NCBI RefSeq assembly: GCF_030012215.1
Contig: NZ_JASCXX010000012.1
Span: 1-64,000, forward strand
Direction of reading: 5' to 3'
Source: Anaerobaca lacustris
Lineage (GTDB): Bacteria; Planctomycetota; Phycisphaerae; Sedimentisphaerales; Anaerobacaceae
Length of the DNA: 64,000 nucleotides
Below the pieces are notes generated by a model. The model made no database searches and was not told the DNA's origin. It saw only the letters and a list, made by a program, of their open reading frames with translations. The position numbers and the translations under genes are program-made. Below are positions 7,316-17,143 of the stretch, in pieces. Numbering within the stretch: the first letter of the stretch is position 1; the number at the start of each line of letters is the position of its first letter.

Positions 7316-10210
7316 ATGTTCAGAAGACCGAAACAGCATGTCGCAGCGGTGTTCCTCTTCGCGGTGTGTTCACTGCTGCCGGCGATGCCCGTTTCCGGGC
7401 AGAACTTCGCTTTGGACTTCAACAACAACCGCGTCGATATTCCCTACATCGGGGCCGGGGTCGATTTCTCCGAGATATCCTTGGAGGCGTATGTGTATTG
7501 GAGGGGGCACATCAATACGGACGCAGCGGGTCTTATCGAGGGACGAGGCAGCACGCTGCACTGGCAGATCAACCAGAACAACAACGTGCGAATCCGGTTC
7601 GAAGGGGTGGATCAGAACGCCAACGCAGATGTTCAGCAAGACGAGTGGTTCCATCTTGCGGTCACCTACAACAGGGCCACCGGCGAACTGCGCCTCTACA
7701 AGAACGGCGAAGTCTTCCACTCCTTCTCCGGAGACAGTGGGACCAACAGCTATTGGACGTCAGGCAGTGCCCAGATCGGGAACAGTCTTATGTCGGGGGA
7801 TCGCCACTGGAACGGCCTGATCGACGAGTTCCGCGTCTGGAACAGGGCGCGCACGGAGGCCGAGATCCGGGAGGCAATGAACGTGGAACTGCTCGGGGAC
7901 GAGCAAGGGCTGATTGCCTACTGGAAGTTCAACGAGGGTGAGGGGACGACGGCCTTCGACAGCTCGCCCAATGAGCATCACGGGACGATCGTCGGCGCGA
8001 CCTGGACGACGGCCGCCGCGCCGGTGATGCCGGCGGGATTCGCCTACGCCCCGGTCCCGGCCAATCGAGCCACCGATGTGCCACTGGATGCGGTCCTGCG
8101 CTGGACGTCCGCCAGGGACGTCGTGAGCCACGACGTGTATTTCGGCACAGACTTCGCTGAGGTCGAGGCCGCCGATGCGGGCAATCCGATGGGTGTTCTC
8201 GTCAGCCAGCGTCAGAGCGGCAACACCTTCGATCTGCCGGGCCTTCTGGCGTTCGGCCAGATCTACTATTGGCGAGTGGACAGTTTCGAGGCCGACGGCG
8301 TCACCATGTACAAGGGCAACGTCTGGAGCTTCACCGCCGAGCCTTTGGCGTATGCCGTCGAGAACATCGTAGCCACCGCCTCCGCGGCCGACGCCGGCGC
8401 GGGTCCTGAGAATACGGTCAACGGTTCCGGGCTCGATGCGGATGACTTGCACTCGGTCGAGGCAGCCGACATGTGGCTGGCTACAAGTGACGGCGTGTCG
8501 CCGATCTGGATTCAGTATGAGTTCGACCGCATCTACAAGCTGTATGAGCTTTGGGTCTGGAACTACAACGTACAGTTCGAGCCGGTGCTCGGTTTCGGGG
8601 TCAAAGACGTCACCGTGGAGTACTCGCAGGACGGCGAGGAGTGGGTGACTCTGGGCGACTACGAGTTCGCCAGAGCGACGGCCAGGACCGGCTACGCGCA
8701 CAACACGACCGTGGATCTCGAAGGCATCGCTGCCAGGTACGTCCGGTTCACCGTCAACGACAACTGGGGTATGCTGTCCCAGTATGGTCTCAGTGAGGTT
8801 CGTTTCCTGTATATTCCCGCCCAGACGCGCGAACCTCAGCCGGCCGACGGAGCGACGGACGTCGATCCGGCGACGTCGCTGAACTGGCGGGCCGGCCGCG
8901 ATGCAGCCTCGCATGAGGTGTACTTCGGCACCGACCAGGAGGATCTGCCGCTGGTCGGCAGTGTTTCCGAGGCGGCCTTTGCTCCCGATGCTCTGAACTT
9001 CGGCACCACCTATTACTGGAGAGTCGATGCCGTCGGCGACGACGTTTGGGCCGGTGAACTCTGGAGCTTCGCGACGGCCGAATACGCGTTGATCGACGGG
9101 TTCGAGACCTACACCGACGACATCGAGGCGGGCGAAGCCATCTTCGACACGTGGCTCGACGGCTGGGTCAACAACACCGGCTCGACGGTCGGCTACTTCG
9201 ACGCCCCGTTCGCCGAGAAGACCATCGTCTACAGCGGCGCCCAGTCGATGCCGTTGCTGTATGACAACAGCACCTCGCCGTTCTACTCCGAGGCGGAGCG
9301 GACGTTTGACTCGCCGCGAAATTGGACCCTCAATGGCGCCGACACGCTGCGGCTGTTCGTTGCCGGACGGGCGCCGGCCTTCCTCGAGAGCGCCGATGGT
9401 ACGATCCTGATGAACGCGATCGGCAACGACATCTGGAACAACGCCGATCAGTTCCGCTATGTGTACAAGAACCTCAGCGGCAACGGCTCGATCACGGCCC
9501 GCATCGATACGCTTGACGTCAGTCCCGACATCTGGGTCAAGGGCGGCGTGATGATCCGCCAGAATGCCGACGCCGGGGCCGTCAACGTGTTCATGGCGAT
9601 GACCGGCAGCGGGGGCGGCGGGTCAACATTCCAGCAGCGCATGATCGCCACCGGCGTCTCGGTCTCGCAGCACACCTACGCCGATGGGCCGTTCACCGCG
9701 CCATACTGGGTGCGAGTCACGCGCGAAGGCAACACGCTCACGGGATACACTTCGCCTGACGGCGAGAACTGGACCCAGCGTGGCGACACGATCACGCTGG
9801 CGATGACCGATCCGGTGTTGATCGGCCTGGCACTGACCAGCCACAACGCCAATCAGGCGACCAGCGCACAGTTCTCGAACGTGGCCTTCACGGGCAACGT
9901 CACGGGCGCCTGGCAGGTGGCCGAGGTTGGTATCGCGCAGCCGCAAGGCAACGCCGTCGCGCCGCTGTACGTGGCGCTCGAGGACGCAACCGGCAGATCG
10001 GCGGTGGTGACGCATCCTGACGCGAACATCGTCGGCCGCTCCGGCTGGAACGAATGGCAGATTTCGCTGAGCGAATTCGCCGGCGTGAACCTGAGCCGGG
10101 TGGACACGATGGTCATCGGCGTCGGCAGCCGGACCACCCCGACCGCCGGCGGCACCGGCACCATCTACATCGACGACATCTCGTTTGGAAAGCCGGCTAT
10201 TGCAGAATGA
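7316..10210 (+). CDS. Secreted modular protein, paralogue 3 (LamG, Fn3-like, F5/8C, split C-terminal domain)
   Basis: The reading frame stays open 534 bases upstream, but the start is taken at 7316 because AAAAGGAG precedes it and a signal peptide follows (MFRRPKQHV to PVSGQ). The product has 964 residues: LamG (about 30-232, with WHWNGLIDEFRVWNRA-type ending and LIAYWKFNEGEG), Fn3-like (241-343), F5/8C (344-503), Fn3-like (504-589), DGFETYTDD segment (590-705), DUF1349-like (712-859, with FTAPYWVRVTREGNTL) and the closing segment. LamG domains bind sugars or proteins, so a surface or extracellular glycan-binding role fits. Its last third is nearly identical to paralogue 4 at 22856, on the opposite strand. 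Confidence 0.85.
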   Translation: MFRRPKQHVAAVFLFAVCSLLPAMPVSGQNFALDFNNNRVDIPYIGAGVDFSEISLEAYVYWRGHINTDAAGLIEGRGSTLHWQINQNNNVRIRFEGVDQNANADVQQDEWFHLAVTYNRATGELRLYKNGEVFHSFSGDSGTNSYWTSGSAQIGNSLMSGDRHWNGLIDEFRVWNRARTEAEIREAMNVELLGDEQGLIAYWKFNEGEGTTAFDSSPNEHHGTIVGATWTTAAAPVMPAGFAYAPVPANRATDVPLDAVLRWTSARDVVSHDVYFGTDFAEVEAADAGNPMGVLVSQRQSGNTFDLPGLLAFGQIYYWRVDSFEADGVTMYKGNVWSFTAEPLAYAVENIVATASAADAGAGPENTVNGSGLDADDLHSVEAADMWLATSDGVSPIWIQYEFDRIYKLYELWVWNYNVQFEPVLGFGVKDVTVEYSQDGEEWVTLGDYEFARATARTGYAHNTTVDLEGIAARYVRFTVNDNWGMLSQYGLSEVRFLYIPAQTREPQPADGATDVDPATSLNWRAGRDAASHEVYFGTDQEDLPLVGSVSEAAFAPDALNFGTTYYWRVDAVGDDVWAGELWSFATAEYALIDGFETYTDDIEAGEAIFDTWLDGWVNNTGSTVGYFDAPFAEKTIVYSGAQSMPLLYDNSTSPFYSEAERTFDSPRNWTLNGADTLRLFVAGRAPAFLESADGTILMNAIGNDIWNNADQFRYVYKNLSGNGSITARIDTLDVSPDIWVKGGVMIRQNADAGAVNVFMAMTGSGGGGSTFQQRMIATGVSVSQHTYADGPFTAPYWVRVTREGNTLTGYTSPDGENWTQRGDTITLAMTDPVLIGLALTSHNANQATSAQFSNVAFTGNVTGAWQVAEVGIAQPQGNAVAPLYVALEDATGRSAVVTHPDANIVGRSGWNEWQISLSEFAGVNLSRVDTMVIGVGSRTTPTAGGTGTIYIDDISFGKPAIAE

Positions 10211-10258
10211 TCCGACACTGCTTCTCTGACGATGAGTAGCGGCAAGAACAGTACCTCT

Positions 10259-10296
10259 CGGGGCCTGTGTCCGTGCGACGCAGGCCCCGGTCTCTT
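10259..10296 (+). terminator. Terminator after paralogue 3
   Basis: A 9-bp perfect stem CGGGGCCTG/CAGGCCCCG (10259-10267 with 10281-10289) is followed by GTCTCTTT. Confidence 0.7.
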
Positions 10297-10327
10297 TCGG
10301 CGGCTGGGGCCGAATCGCGTTTTTGCA

Positions 10328-10357
10328 TGACACGCCGTTCGCATTTGCGATAGAATG
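10328..10357 (+). promoter_or_regulatory. Promoter of the glycosyltransferase gene
   Basis: ATGACA (10328-10333), an 18-base spacer, then TAGAAT (10352-10357). The inferred transcript start near 10364 rules out the upstream ATG at 10355 as the start codon. Confidence 0.65.
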
Positions 10358-10435
10358 CTCGTCGATTCCGGCCTTGTTCCGCACGTCGTTTGTCGCGCGG
10401 GTGGACACGGCTGGTCCATCGTTCGAAGAGGATCT

Positions 10436-11554
10436 ATGACAGAGACCGGGCTTTCGGACACGACGGGTGTGAGGAAGGCGCTGCGTCCGGTCCTGGTCGC
10501 ATCGCGGCGGGAGATCACCGACCACGCCCCGTTTCTGTGGCGTCTGCTGGTCGGGCTGGTGGATGAGTCGATCCCCACCGCCCTGATCTGTCCGCCGAGC
10601 TGCGATGCGGCATGTGTTGTGCCGGGGCCGGTTGAGGTCTTCACGTATCCGACGATCGACTTGCCGCTCATGGAGCGGATGGGCCTCGAGTCGCTCGCTG
10701 CGCCGTTGGAGAGGTTCAAGCCGACCCTCCTGCATTGCCTGTGCCAGAGCAGGGCGGCCCTGACCCGGCGACTGGCCCGCCGGCTGAACGTCCCGTACGT
10801 GCTTGCCGTCAACTCCCTTTTCGGGCGGCGGCAAAGGCTCAACGTCTCCTCGGCGCGTTGTGCGAAGATCGTGGTGCCGGCCGAGACGATCGGTTCCAGC
10901 ATTGCCCGGGCGCACAGCCGCTTCGCCGACCGGATCACACGGATTCCCATGCCGACATTCGCCGAGGCCGATCCCGCCTGTTTCTCCGATCCTTCACGTC
11001 TGAGCAGCATGGTTGTGGCGCATCCGATCGATCGCGCGTCGGATTTCGAGCCCCTCCTGGAGGCCGCCAAAGCACTTCTCGCCGAAGGCCGTGAGTTCGT
11101 GATTGCGATCATGGGCAGCGGCCGGGCGGAGCATCGATTGCGGAAGGCGCTGACCGAACACGGTCTGTCCCGCGTTGTGACCCTCGTTCCGGTGCTCGAT
11201 CCATGGCGATCCGTTCTGGCGGCAGGGGACCTCTTCATCCACCTTCGGCCCGCTGTGACGTTCAGCGGCTTCCTGCTGGAAGCGATGGGCCTGGGGCTGG
11301 CGGTGGTGGCCTGTAAGGGGGGCGTCGACGATCTCATCATTCATCAGGAGACGGCGCTGGTCTACGAGCGAAACGATGCGGTGACCCTGCAACGGGCGAT
11401 CGCCCGTCTTCTGGACGACCATGACGCCGCCCGCCGGTTGGCCGCTTCCGCTCAGAACCACGTCCGTGCGCACTATTCTGTTGGCGGCCACGTTGCGGCC
11501 ACTCTGGAGACGTATATCGAGGCCCAGCGACAGTACCGTGAGACGGCACCGTAG
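10436..11554 (+). CDS. GT4-like glycosyltransferase
   Basis: The 372-residue protein begins at the ATG at 10436, preceded by GAAGAGG. The frame is open from 10355, but that ATG lies inside the promoter. The C-terminal half has the GT4 donor-binding signature: FSGFLLEAMGLGLAVVACKG, with the EX7E-type region followed by GGVDDLI, and the typical ending ARRLAASAQNHVRAHYS. The N-terminal half (LVASRREITDHAPFLWRLL) is poorly conserved, as usual for acceptor domains. It probably adds a sugar to a lipid-linked or surface glycan, but donor and acceptor cannot be read from the sequence. It is a monocistronic gene. Confidence 0.75.
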   Translation: MTETGLSDTTGVRKALRPVLVASRREITDHAPFLWRLLVGLVDESIPTALICPPSCDAACVVPGPVEVFTYPTIDLPLMERMGLESLAAPLERFKPTLLHCLCQSRAALTRRLARRLNVPYVLAVNSLFGRRQRLNVSSARCAKIVVPAETIGSSIARAHSRFADRITRIPMPTFAEADPACFSDPSRLSSMVVAHPIDRASDFEPLLEAAKALLAEGREFVIAIMGSGRAEHRLRKALTEHGLSRVVTLVPVLDPWRSVLAAGDLFIHLRPAVTFSGFLLEAMGLGLAVVACKGGVDDLIIHQETALVYERNDAVTLQRAIARLLDDHDAARRLAASAQNHVRAHYSVGGHVAATLETYIEAQRQYRETAP

Positions 11555-11591
11555 AAAGATGGTGGATCGCATCGCTCCGGTCTTTGGGTTC

Positions 11592-11621
11592 TTGGCGCGA
11601 TGTGGCGTGTTTCTGTAGAAT
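11592..11621 (+). promoter_or_regulatory. Promoter of the Gfo/Idh/MocA gene at 11697
   Basis: TTGGCG (11592-11597), an 18-base spacer, then TAGAAT (11616-11621), about 75 bases before the start codon. Confidence 0.65.
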
Positions 11622-11696
11622 GGACAGTTCAGACTGCGGTTCGCTCGTGCGCTGCGGCTGTCCCCGGATGCTGCTTGGAATGAAGGAGGCCGATAG

Positions 11697-12887
11697 ATGT
11701 CAACCGATCGATTCAGGCCGATGGACCGACGTGATTTTCTCGGGAATTTGGGCCGATTCTCGCTCGGCGCGGCGGCGGTGGCGAGTCTTTCAGCCGGCAC
11801 TGCCCGGAGCAACCAACGATCTGCCGAGAAGACCTGGACGCCGGTTTCGGATCGGAGGGTGCGCGTCGGGATCGTCGGTTACGGCGTGTGCCGGTTCGGG
11901 GCCGACTTCGGTTTCCAGGACCATCCCAATGTCGAGATCGTGGCGGTCAGCGACCTGATTCCGGAGCGGCGCGAGGGACTGATGCAGGCGTGCCGCTGCG
12001 AGACGTCGTATGAATCGCTGGAGGTGCTGGTCAAGGACCCGAAAATCGAAGCGGTCTTCGTGGCCACGGATGCCCCGAACCACGCCAGGCATTGCATCGA
12101 GGTGCTCAACCACGGCAAGCACGTGATGACGGCGGTGCCGGCGGTGTGGGGCTCGATCGAGGATGCCGAGCGGCTGCTGGAGACCGTCCGCAAGACCGGC
12201 CTGAAATACATGATGGCTGAGACGAGCTACTATCGGCCCGACTGCTATGCGATGCGGCAGATCTACCGGGCCGGAGGCTTCGGCAAACTCGTGTACTCCG
12301 AAGGCGAGTATTTTCATTTCAGCCCCACACCGATCCCGTCGTTCAAGGGCTGGCGCGTGGGCATGCCGCCGCTGTGGTATCCGACGCACTCGACCGCCTA
12401 CTATGTCGGTGTCACCGGCGGGCGGTTCACCTCCGTCTCCTGTGGCGGGTTCGACGCCGGGCTGCCGGCCAACAAACCCGGCGCCAACCCGTACGACAAT
12501 CCGTACAGCGACGAGATCGCCTTGTTTCAGACCAGCGAGGGGGGCGCCTCGCGCATGCTCATGTGCAAGGGCGTACAGGGCGTCATCGTCGAGACCGGTC
12601 GCGTCTATGGCCAGCAAGGGTGGATGCAGGACACCAACTACCACGGGCTGCTGAAGGACCTGCCCGATATCACGCGTCCACCGCTGCCGCCCGGCATGCC
12701 CGCCGGCGGACACGGCGGCTCGCATGGGCCGCTGACCAACGAGTTTGTCACGGCGATCCTCGAAGACCGCGAGCCGCTCGTGGACATCTATGAGTCGTTG
12801 GCGATGACCGTGCCGGGGATCGTTGCGCACCAGTCGGCGCTCAAGGACGGCGAAACGCTCCCGATCCCGCAATACGACAAGGCATAG
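11697..12887 (+). CDS. Tat-exported Gfo/Idh/MocA family oxidoreductase
   Basis: The 396-residue protein carries a twin-arginine signal (DRRDFLGNLGRFSLGAAAVA, residues 9-28), then a Rossmann NAD(P)-binding fold starting VRVGIVGYGVCRFGADFG. The family's lysine region appears as HGKHVMTAVPAVWGSIEDAE, where the usual E-K-P is replaced by A-V-P, so catalysis may be altered or lost. Planctomycetes carry many such exported paralogues, which are thought to oxidise or bind sugar derivatives outside the cytoplasm. The RBS GAAGGAGG stands 6 bases before the ATG. There is no operon partner. Confidence 0.85.
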   Translation: MSTDRFRPMDRRDFLGNLGRFSLGAAAVASLSAGTARSNQRSAEKTWTPVSDRRVRVGIVGYGVCRFGADFGFQDHPNVEIVAVSDLIPERREGLMQACRCETSYESLEVLVKDPKIEAVFVATDAPNHARHCIEVLNHGKHVMTAVPAVWGSIEDAERLLETVRKTGLKYMMAETSYYRPDCYAMRQIYRAGGFGKLVYSEGEYFHFSPTPIPSFKGWRVGMPPLWYPTHSTAYYVGVTGGRFTSVSCGGFDAGLPANKPGANPYDNPYSDEIALFQTSEGGASRMLMCKGVQGVIVETGRVYGQQGWMQDTNYHGLLKDLPDITRPPLPPGMPAGGHGGSHGPLTNEFVTAILEDREPLVDIYESLAMTVPGIVAHQSALKDGETLPIPQYDKA

Positions 12888-12919
12888 GCTGCCACCCAGC
12901 AGTCAGTCCAAACACGCAC

Positions 12920-12948
12920 TTGACGTCGATGCCGGCTTTCGTTATCAG
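12920..12948 (+). promoter_or_regulatory. Promoter of the Topo VI operon
   Basis: TTGACG (12920-12925), a 17-base spacer, then TATCAG (12943-12948), 47 bases before the top6B start codon. Confidence 0.6.
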
Positions 12949-12994
12949 GTGATGCCTTTGAATGGGCTGAACTTTCGAGGAAAGAACGGAGCCG

Positions 12995-14773
12995 ATGGGA
13001 AGAGCCAGGAAGAAGGCCGCCGCGTCGAAGACCAAGGCGGTTCACGCGAAGAAGGCGAAGGCCGCGGGGAAGGCCGTCAAAAAGGCGGTAAAGAAGGCGA
13101 CGAAGAAAACCGCGAAGAAGGCCGTGCGCACGAGCAAGAAGGCGCCGGCCGAAGCGGTCCCGCTGCCGTTGCCTGAACCACAAGTCCCGAGCGACGAACG
13201 ACGAGCGACGGACCGGCCGGTCCGGCACGCGACCGCCGAGGACATGGCGCGCGGACAGCGCGAGATTTCCGTGGCCGAGTTCTTTACCAAGAACCGCCAC
13301 CTGCTCGGCTTCGATAACCCGCGAAAGGCGCTGCTGACGACGATCAAGGAGGGTGTGGACAACTCGCTCGACGCCTGCGAGGAGGCGGGTATTCTGCCCG
13401 AAGTCAAGGTGGTGGTCGCTCCCGGCTCGGAGGAGGATCGCTTTCGCGTGACGATCGAGGACAACGGGCCGGGCATCGTCAAGGCCCAGATCCCCAAGAT
13501 TTTCGCCAAGCTGCTCTATGGCTCGAAGTTTCACCGGCTCAAGATGTCACGCGGCCAGCAGGGGATCGGCATCTCGGCAGCGGGGATGTACGGCCAGCTC
13601 ACCACGGGCAAGCCCGTCTCCATCACGTCAAAGACCAGTCGCAATAAGCCGGCCCACCACTATGAGCTGGAGATCGATACGAAGAAGAACGAGCCGCGGA
13701 TCATCGTCGACGAGACGATCGACTGGCCCGTCGATCGCGGCACCAGAGTCGAGATCGAGCTCGAGGCCAAGTACCAGAAGGGCCGCCAGTCGGTGGAGGA
13801 GTACCTCGAACAGACCGCCATCGCCAACCCGCACGTCTCGCTCCAGTTCGTCACGCCCGAAGGCGAGGTGAAGGACTACAAACGAGCCACGGACCAATTG
13901 CCAGCCGAGACGCGGGAGATCAAGCCGCACCCCTACGGCGTTGAGTTGGGCGTGCTCATCAAGATGCTCCACGACACCAAGGCGCAAACGCTCCAGTCGT
14001 TTCTGCACACGGATTTCTCACGCGTCAGCATGCGGGTGGCCAAGCAGATCAGCGATGCGGCCAAGCTCTACGAGCGGGCCCGGCCGTCACGAATCGCCCG
14101 CCAGGAAGCGGACAACCTCTTCAAGGCGATCAACCGCACGAAGATCATGAACCCGCCCACCGATTGCCTCAGCCCGATCGGCGAGGAGCTGATCCTTGCG
14201 GGCCTCAAGACCCAGATCGAGGCCGATTTCTACACCGCCGTGACGCGTCCGCCCTCTGTCTATCGCGGCAATCCGTTTCAGATCGAGGCCGGGCTCGCCT
14301 ACGGCGGCTCGCTCCAGTCCGATGGGCTCGCGCGCGTGCTGCGCTATGCCAATCGCGTGCCACTGCTCTATCAGCAGTCGGCCTGCGCGATGACCAAATC
14401 GGTGATCTCGACGGACTGGCGCAATTATGCCCTTCAGCAGTCCAACGGCGCTCTGCCGTCGGGCCCGCTGATCGTGATGGTGCACATGGCGTCGGTCTGG
14501 GTGCCGTTCACCAGTGAGAGCAAGGAGGCGGTGGCGCACTATCCCGAGATCATCAAGGAGGTCCGGCTGGCGCTGCAGGAGTGCGGCCGACGGCTGGCCG
14601 TGTTCATCCGTCGGCGGCGCAAGGCGGCCGAATCGGAGAAGAAGAAGGCCTATATCCAGAAATACATCCCTCACGTCGCCATCGCCTTGCGCGAGATGCT
14701 GAACCTCTCCGAGCGTCAGGAACAGAGCTTGGTGACCCAGTTGACCGACGTCCTCGAAAGGAGCCGATCGTGA
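12995..14773 (+). CDS. top6B: DNA topoisomerase VI subunit B with a histone H1-like N-terminal tail
   Basis: This is the ATPase subunit of the type IIB topoisomerase that relaxes and decatenates DNA with its partner encoded next door. The GHKL ATP-binding motifs are intact: E119 and N123 in [11 protein letters not shown] (N box), D156 to G160 in EDNGPGI, and GQQGIGIS at 187-194 (ATP lid). The transducer region follows, with the switch lysine region near [11 protein letters not shown]. The 592-residue protein has about 80 extra residues at its N terminus, dominated by Lys and Ala ([15 protein letters not shown]), unlike archaeal Top6B, which begins around the AEFF segment (94-97). The tail resembles bacterial histone H1-like proteins and probably binds DNA. 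Stop and next start overlap (GTGA). Confidence 0.93.
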   Translation: MGRARKKAAASKTKAVHAKKAKAAGKAVKKAVKKATKKTAKKAVRTSKKAPAEAVPLPLPEPQVPSDERRATDRPVRHATAEDMARGQREISVAEFFTKNRHLLGFDNPRKALLTTIKEGVDNSLDACEEAGILPEVKVVVAPGSEEDRFRVTIEDNGPGIVKAQIPKIFAKLLYGSKFHRLKMSRGQQGIGISAAGMYGQLTTGKPVSITSKTSRNKPAHHYELEIDTKKNEPRIIVDETIDWPVDRGTRVEIELEAKYQKGRQSVEEYLEQTAIANPHVSLQFVTPEGEVKDYKRATDQLPAETREIKPHPYGVELGVLIKMLHDTKAQTLQSFLHTDFSRVSMRVAKQISDAAKLYERARPSRIARQEADNLFKAINRTKIMNPPTDCLSPIGEELILAGLKTQIEADFYTAVTRPPSVYRGNPFQIEAGLAYGGSLQSDGLARVLRYANRVPLLYQQSACAMTKSVISTDWRNYALQQSNGALPSGPLIVMVHMASVWVPFTSESKEAVAHYPEIIKEVRLALQECGRRLAVFIRRRRKAAESEKKKAYIQKYIPHVAIALREMLNLSERQEQSLVTQLTDVLERSRS

Positions 14774-15852
14774 GCAAGTTGGCCAATCGCATCAAGGATA
14801 CCGCGGCCGGCGTCCGGGACAAGATCCAGCGGAAGGGCAAGCCCACGCTGTCGTTCCCGCTGCGCGCGCTGAGCAACGTGAAGTACCTTCCCAAGACGGG
14901 CTTCCTCGAACTGCGGGGCAAGCGGAAGACCCGCACGCTGACGGTCGCGACCGTCAAGACGTTCGCGCAGACGCTTCGCATGATGTCCACCGCGAAGACG
15001 CTCGTCGAGGACGACGAGATCATGACCAAGCGAGAGGCCTACTACGTCTCGAAGAACTGGGACGACGCGCGGTTCGACGAACAGCCCGAATCGGACACCG
15101 TGCTCGACGACATCGAGGCGCTGTTCGAGGTCAACCGCGAGCAGCTCGGCTTCATCCCGGAAGAGAAGGGCGGCGAGATTGCCGGCCAGCTCGTGGTCTT
15201 CGACCGCCAGCCCGATACGGGCAAACCCCTGCGGATCGACTGCACGCAGTTCGGCTCGGGCGCCTATTCGATCCCGATCTCGGTCGAACACCTGAAGTTC
15301 GAGACGAAGGCCAAGTTCATTCTGGCCATCGAAACGGCCGGCATGTTCCAGCGGCTTGTCAAGCACAGCTACTGGCGCAAGGCCAACTGCATTCTCGTCT
15401 CGATGGGAGGCGTGCCAACGCGGGCGTGCCGGCGCTTCATCCGGCGGCTGGCCGACGAGCTGAAGCTGCCGGTCTATGCCTTTGTCGACTGCGACCCGTA
15501 CGGCATGTTCAACATCTACCGCACGCTCAAGGTCGGCTCGGGCAACGCCGCACACATCAACCGCTATTTCTGCGTCCCGAATGCGAGATTTCTCGGAGTC
15601 ACGCCGCAGGACATCGTCGACTACAAGCTGCCGACCCATCCCCTCAAGGACGTCGATATCAAGCGGGCCAAGGACGCGCTGAAGAACGATCCGTTCGTTC
15701 AGCACTACAAGCCCTGGCAGCAAGCGATTCAGCAGTTGCTCGACATGGGGGTTAGGGCCGAGCAGCAGGCATTCGCCGTCCACGATCTCAACTACGTGAT
15801 CGAACACTACCTGCCCGAAAAGCTGGCCGCCGCCAAGTCCTTTCTGCCATAG
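14770..15852 (+). CDS. top6A: DNA topoisomerase VI subunit A (Spo11-like)
   Basis: This is the DNA-cleaving subunit, 360 residues, starting with GTG at 14770. The start overlaps the top6B stop (GTGA), with AAAGGAG upstream; the frame is open from 14581 but that part lies inside top6B. The catalytic tyrosine is in [12 protein letters not shown] (Y91 or Y92), in the winged-helix CAP domain. The Toprim metal site has E188 (AIETAGMF) and D240/D242 (FVDCDPYG). Both key sites are intact, so an active A2B2 enzyme is expected. Topo VI is typical of archaea and plants and scattered in bacteria, which suggests old horizontal transfer. Confidence 0.95.
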   Translation: MSKLANRIKDTAAGVRDKIQRKGKPTLSFPLRALSNVKYLPKTGFLELRGKRKTRTLTVATVKTFAQTLRMMSTAKTLVEDDEIMTKREAYYVSKNWDDARFDEQPESDTVLDDIEALFEVNREQLGFIPEEKGGEIAGQLVVFDRQPDTGKPLRIDCTQFGSGAYSIPISVEHLKFETKAKFILAIETAGMFQRLVKHSYWRKANCILVSMGGVPTRACRRFIRRLADELKLPVYAFVDCDPYGMFNIYRTLKVGSGNAAHINRYFCVPNARFLGVTPQDIVDYKLPTHPLKDVDIKRAKDALKNDPFVQHYKPWQQAIQQLLDMGVRAEQQAFAVHDLNYVIEHYLPEKLAAAKSFLP

Positions 15853-16100
15853 GATTTAGCATGATATCGGACGCTCTGGTCTCTCCCCGTTCCGCCCGGG
15901 CGGCGCGGAAGGGCCCCCGAGGTATTCGGTGTGGCGATCCAATTCGCGGAAATATGCCTGTTTCGGGCTCGCCCGCGGGGGAAAAGGCGGGTAAAATGTG
16001 GTGCCGCAGGGAAAGGACTTCCGATATTAACATGCGACTGTCTTCTCAGTAGGTCTGTGTGTGGAAAGGTCAACGTGAGTCCTTGTTCAGGAGGTAAGCC

Positions 16101-16997
16101 ATGAAATGCTCTCAGTTGTCGATGCTCGGGGCGAGCCTGTTGCTCGCGTCCCTGCTGGCTGTGCCTGTTGCGGCGTACGATCAGCCGGCGGTCAATCTCG
16201 GTTTCACCAGTTTCATGGACGGCGGTCCGCCGGCCGGACCCGGCTTCTATTTCGCTCAGTACCTTCAGTACTATACGTCCGACAAGCTGGTCGATGGTCC
16301 GCCGATGGACCCAAAGCTGGATGTCTGGGTCAGTCTGAGCCAGTTCATCTATCAGTCCGATCGTCCGATCCTGTTCGGCGGCAAGTGGGGCATCGACGTG
16401 ATCGTCCCGGTCGTCCATTTCGATGCCGCCAGCTTTCTCAACGACAATGGGACGGGCGTGGGCGACATTCTGGTCGGCCCGTATCTCCAGTGGGACCCGA
16501 TCATGGGCCCGAACGGCCCGAAGTTCATGCACCGCATCGAGCTGCAGACCATCTGGCCCACCGGCAAATACGACGACGACAAGGGGCTCAACCCGGGCAG
16601 CAACCATTTCTCGTTCAATCCGTACTGGGCGGGCACCTACTTCTTCACGCCGAAGCTCACCGGTTCCTGGCGTCTGCATTATCTCTGGAACGACGAGAAC
16701 GACGACACGAAGGTTCAGCCGGGCCAGGCGGTTCACTGCAATTTCGCCGCGTCCTATGAACTGATCCCCAACAAGTTGCGGGCCGGCGTCAACGGCTACT
16801 ACTTCAAACAGGTGACCGACTCCGAAGTCGACGGTGACAAGGTTTCGGGCCACGAACAGGTTCTGGGGATCGGGCCCGGCGCCATGTATAGCTTCTCGCA
16901 GAACGATCATCTGTTCTTCAACGCCTACTTCGAGACCAGTGTCAAGAACCGCCCCGAAGGCCAGCGATTCCAGGTCCGCTGGGTGCATCACTTCTAA
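16101..16997 (+). CDS. Outer-membrane transporter-like protein (SphA / phenol-degradation MetA-type)
   Basis: The 298-residue protein has a signal peptide (1-25, ending PVAAYD) and alternating beta-strand patterns through to an aromatic C-terminus ([10 protein letters not shown]), as in outer-membrane barrels. The order of phrases ([23 protein letters not shown] near the start, [15 protein letters not shown], and a closing [18 protein letters not shown]) matches the Phenol_MetA_deg family, putative channels for hydrophobic or aromatic compounds. The substrate cannot be read. The RBS GGAGG precedes the ATG by 6 bases. It is monocistronic with a strong terminator. Confidence 0.75.
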   Translation: MKCSQLSMLGASLLLASLLAVPVAAYDQPAVNLGFTSFMDGGPPAGPGFYFAQYLQYYTSDKLVDGPPMDPKLDVWVSLSQFIYQSDRPILFGGKWGIDVIVPVVHFDAASFLNDNGTGVGDILVGPYLQWDPIMGPNGPKFMHRIELQTIWPTGKYDDDKGLNPGSNHFSFNPYWAGTYFFTPKLTGSWRLHYLWNDENDDTKVQPGQAVHCNFAASYELIPNKLRAGVNGYYFKQVTDSEVDGDKVSGHEQVLGIGPGAMYSFSQNDHLFFNAYFETSVKNRPEGQRFQVRWVHHF

Positions 16998-17014
16998 ACC
17001 GATTGCCTTGATTC

Positions 17015-17085
17015 CGGGGACATCCGCCCCTGTCTCGCGCGGACAGACAGACGCGAGCGACGGGCGCGATGTCCCCGTGTTGTTT
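17015..17085 (+). terminator. Terminator after the outer-membrane protein gene
   Basis: The outer stem CGGGGACATC/GATGTCCCCG (17015-17024 with 17068-17077) encloses an inner CTCGCG/CGCGAG stem and is followed by TGTTGTTTC. Confidence 0.75.
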
Positions 17086-17143
17086 CTGCTCTGAATGCGA
17101 AGAGCCACCCACCGCAATTGAGTCTCTTGGAAGGACCTGCATT

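Noticed and set aside
10355-10435. Upstream ATG of the glycosyltransferase gene
   Set aside because: It lies inside the TAGAAT promoter and before the expected transcript start.
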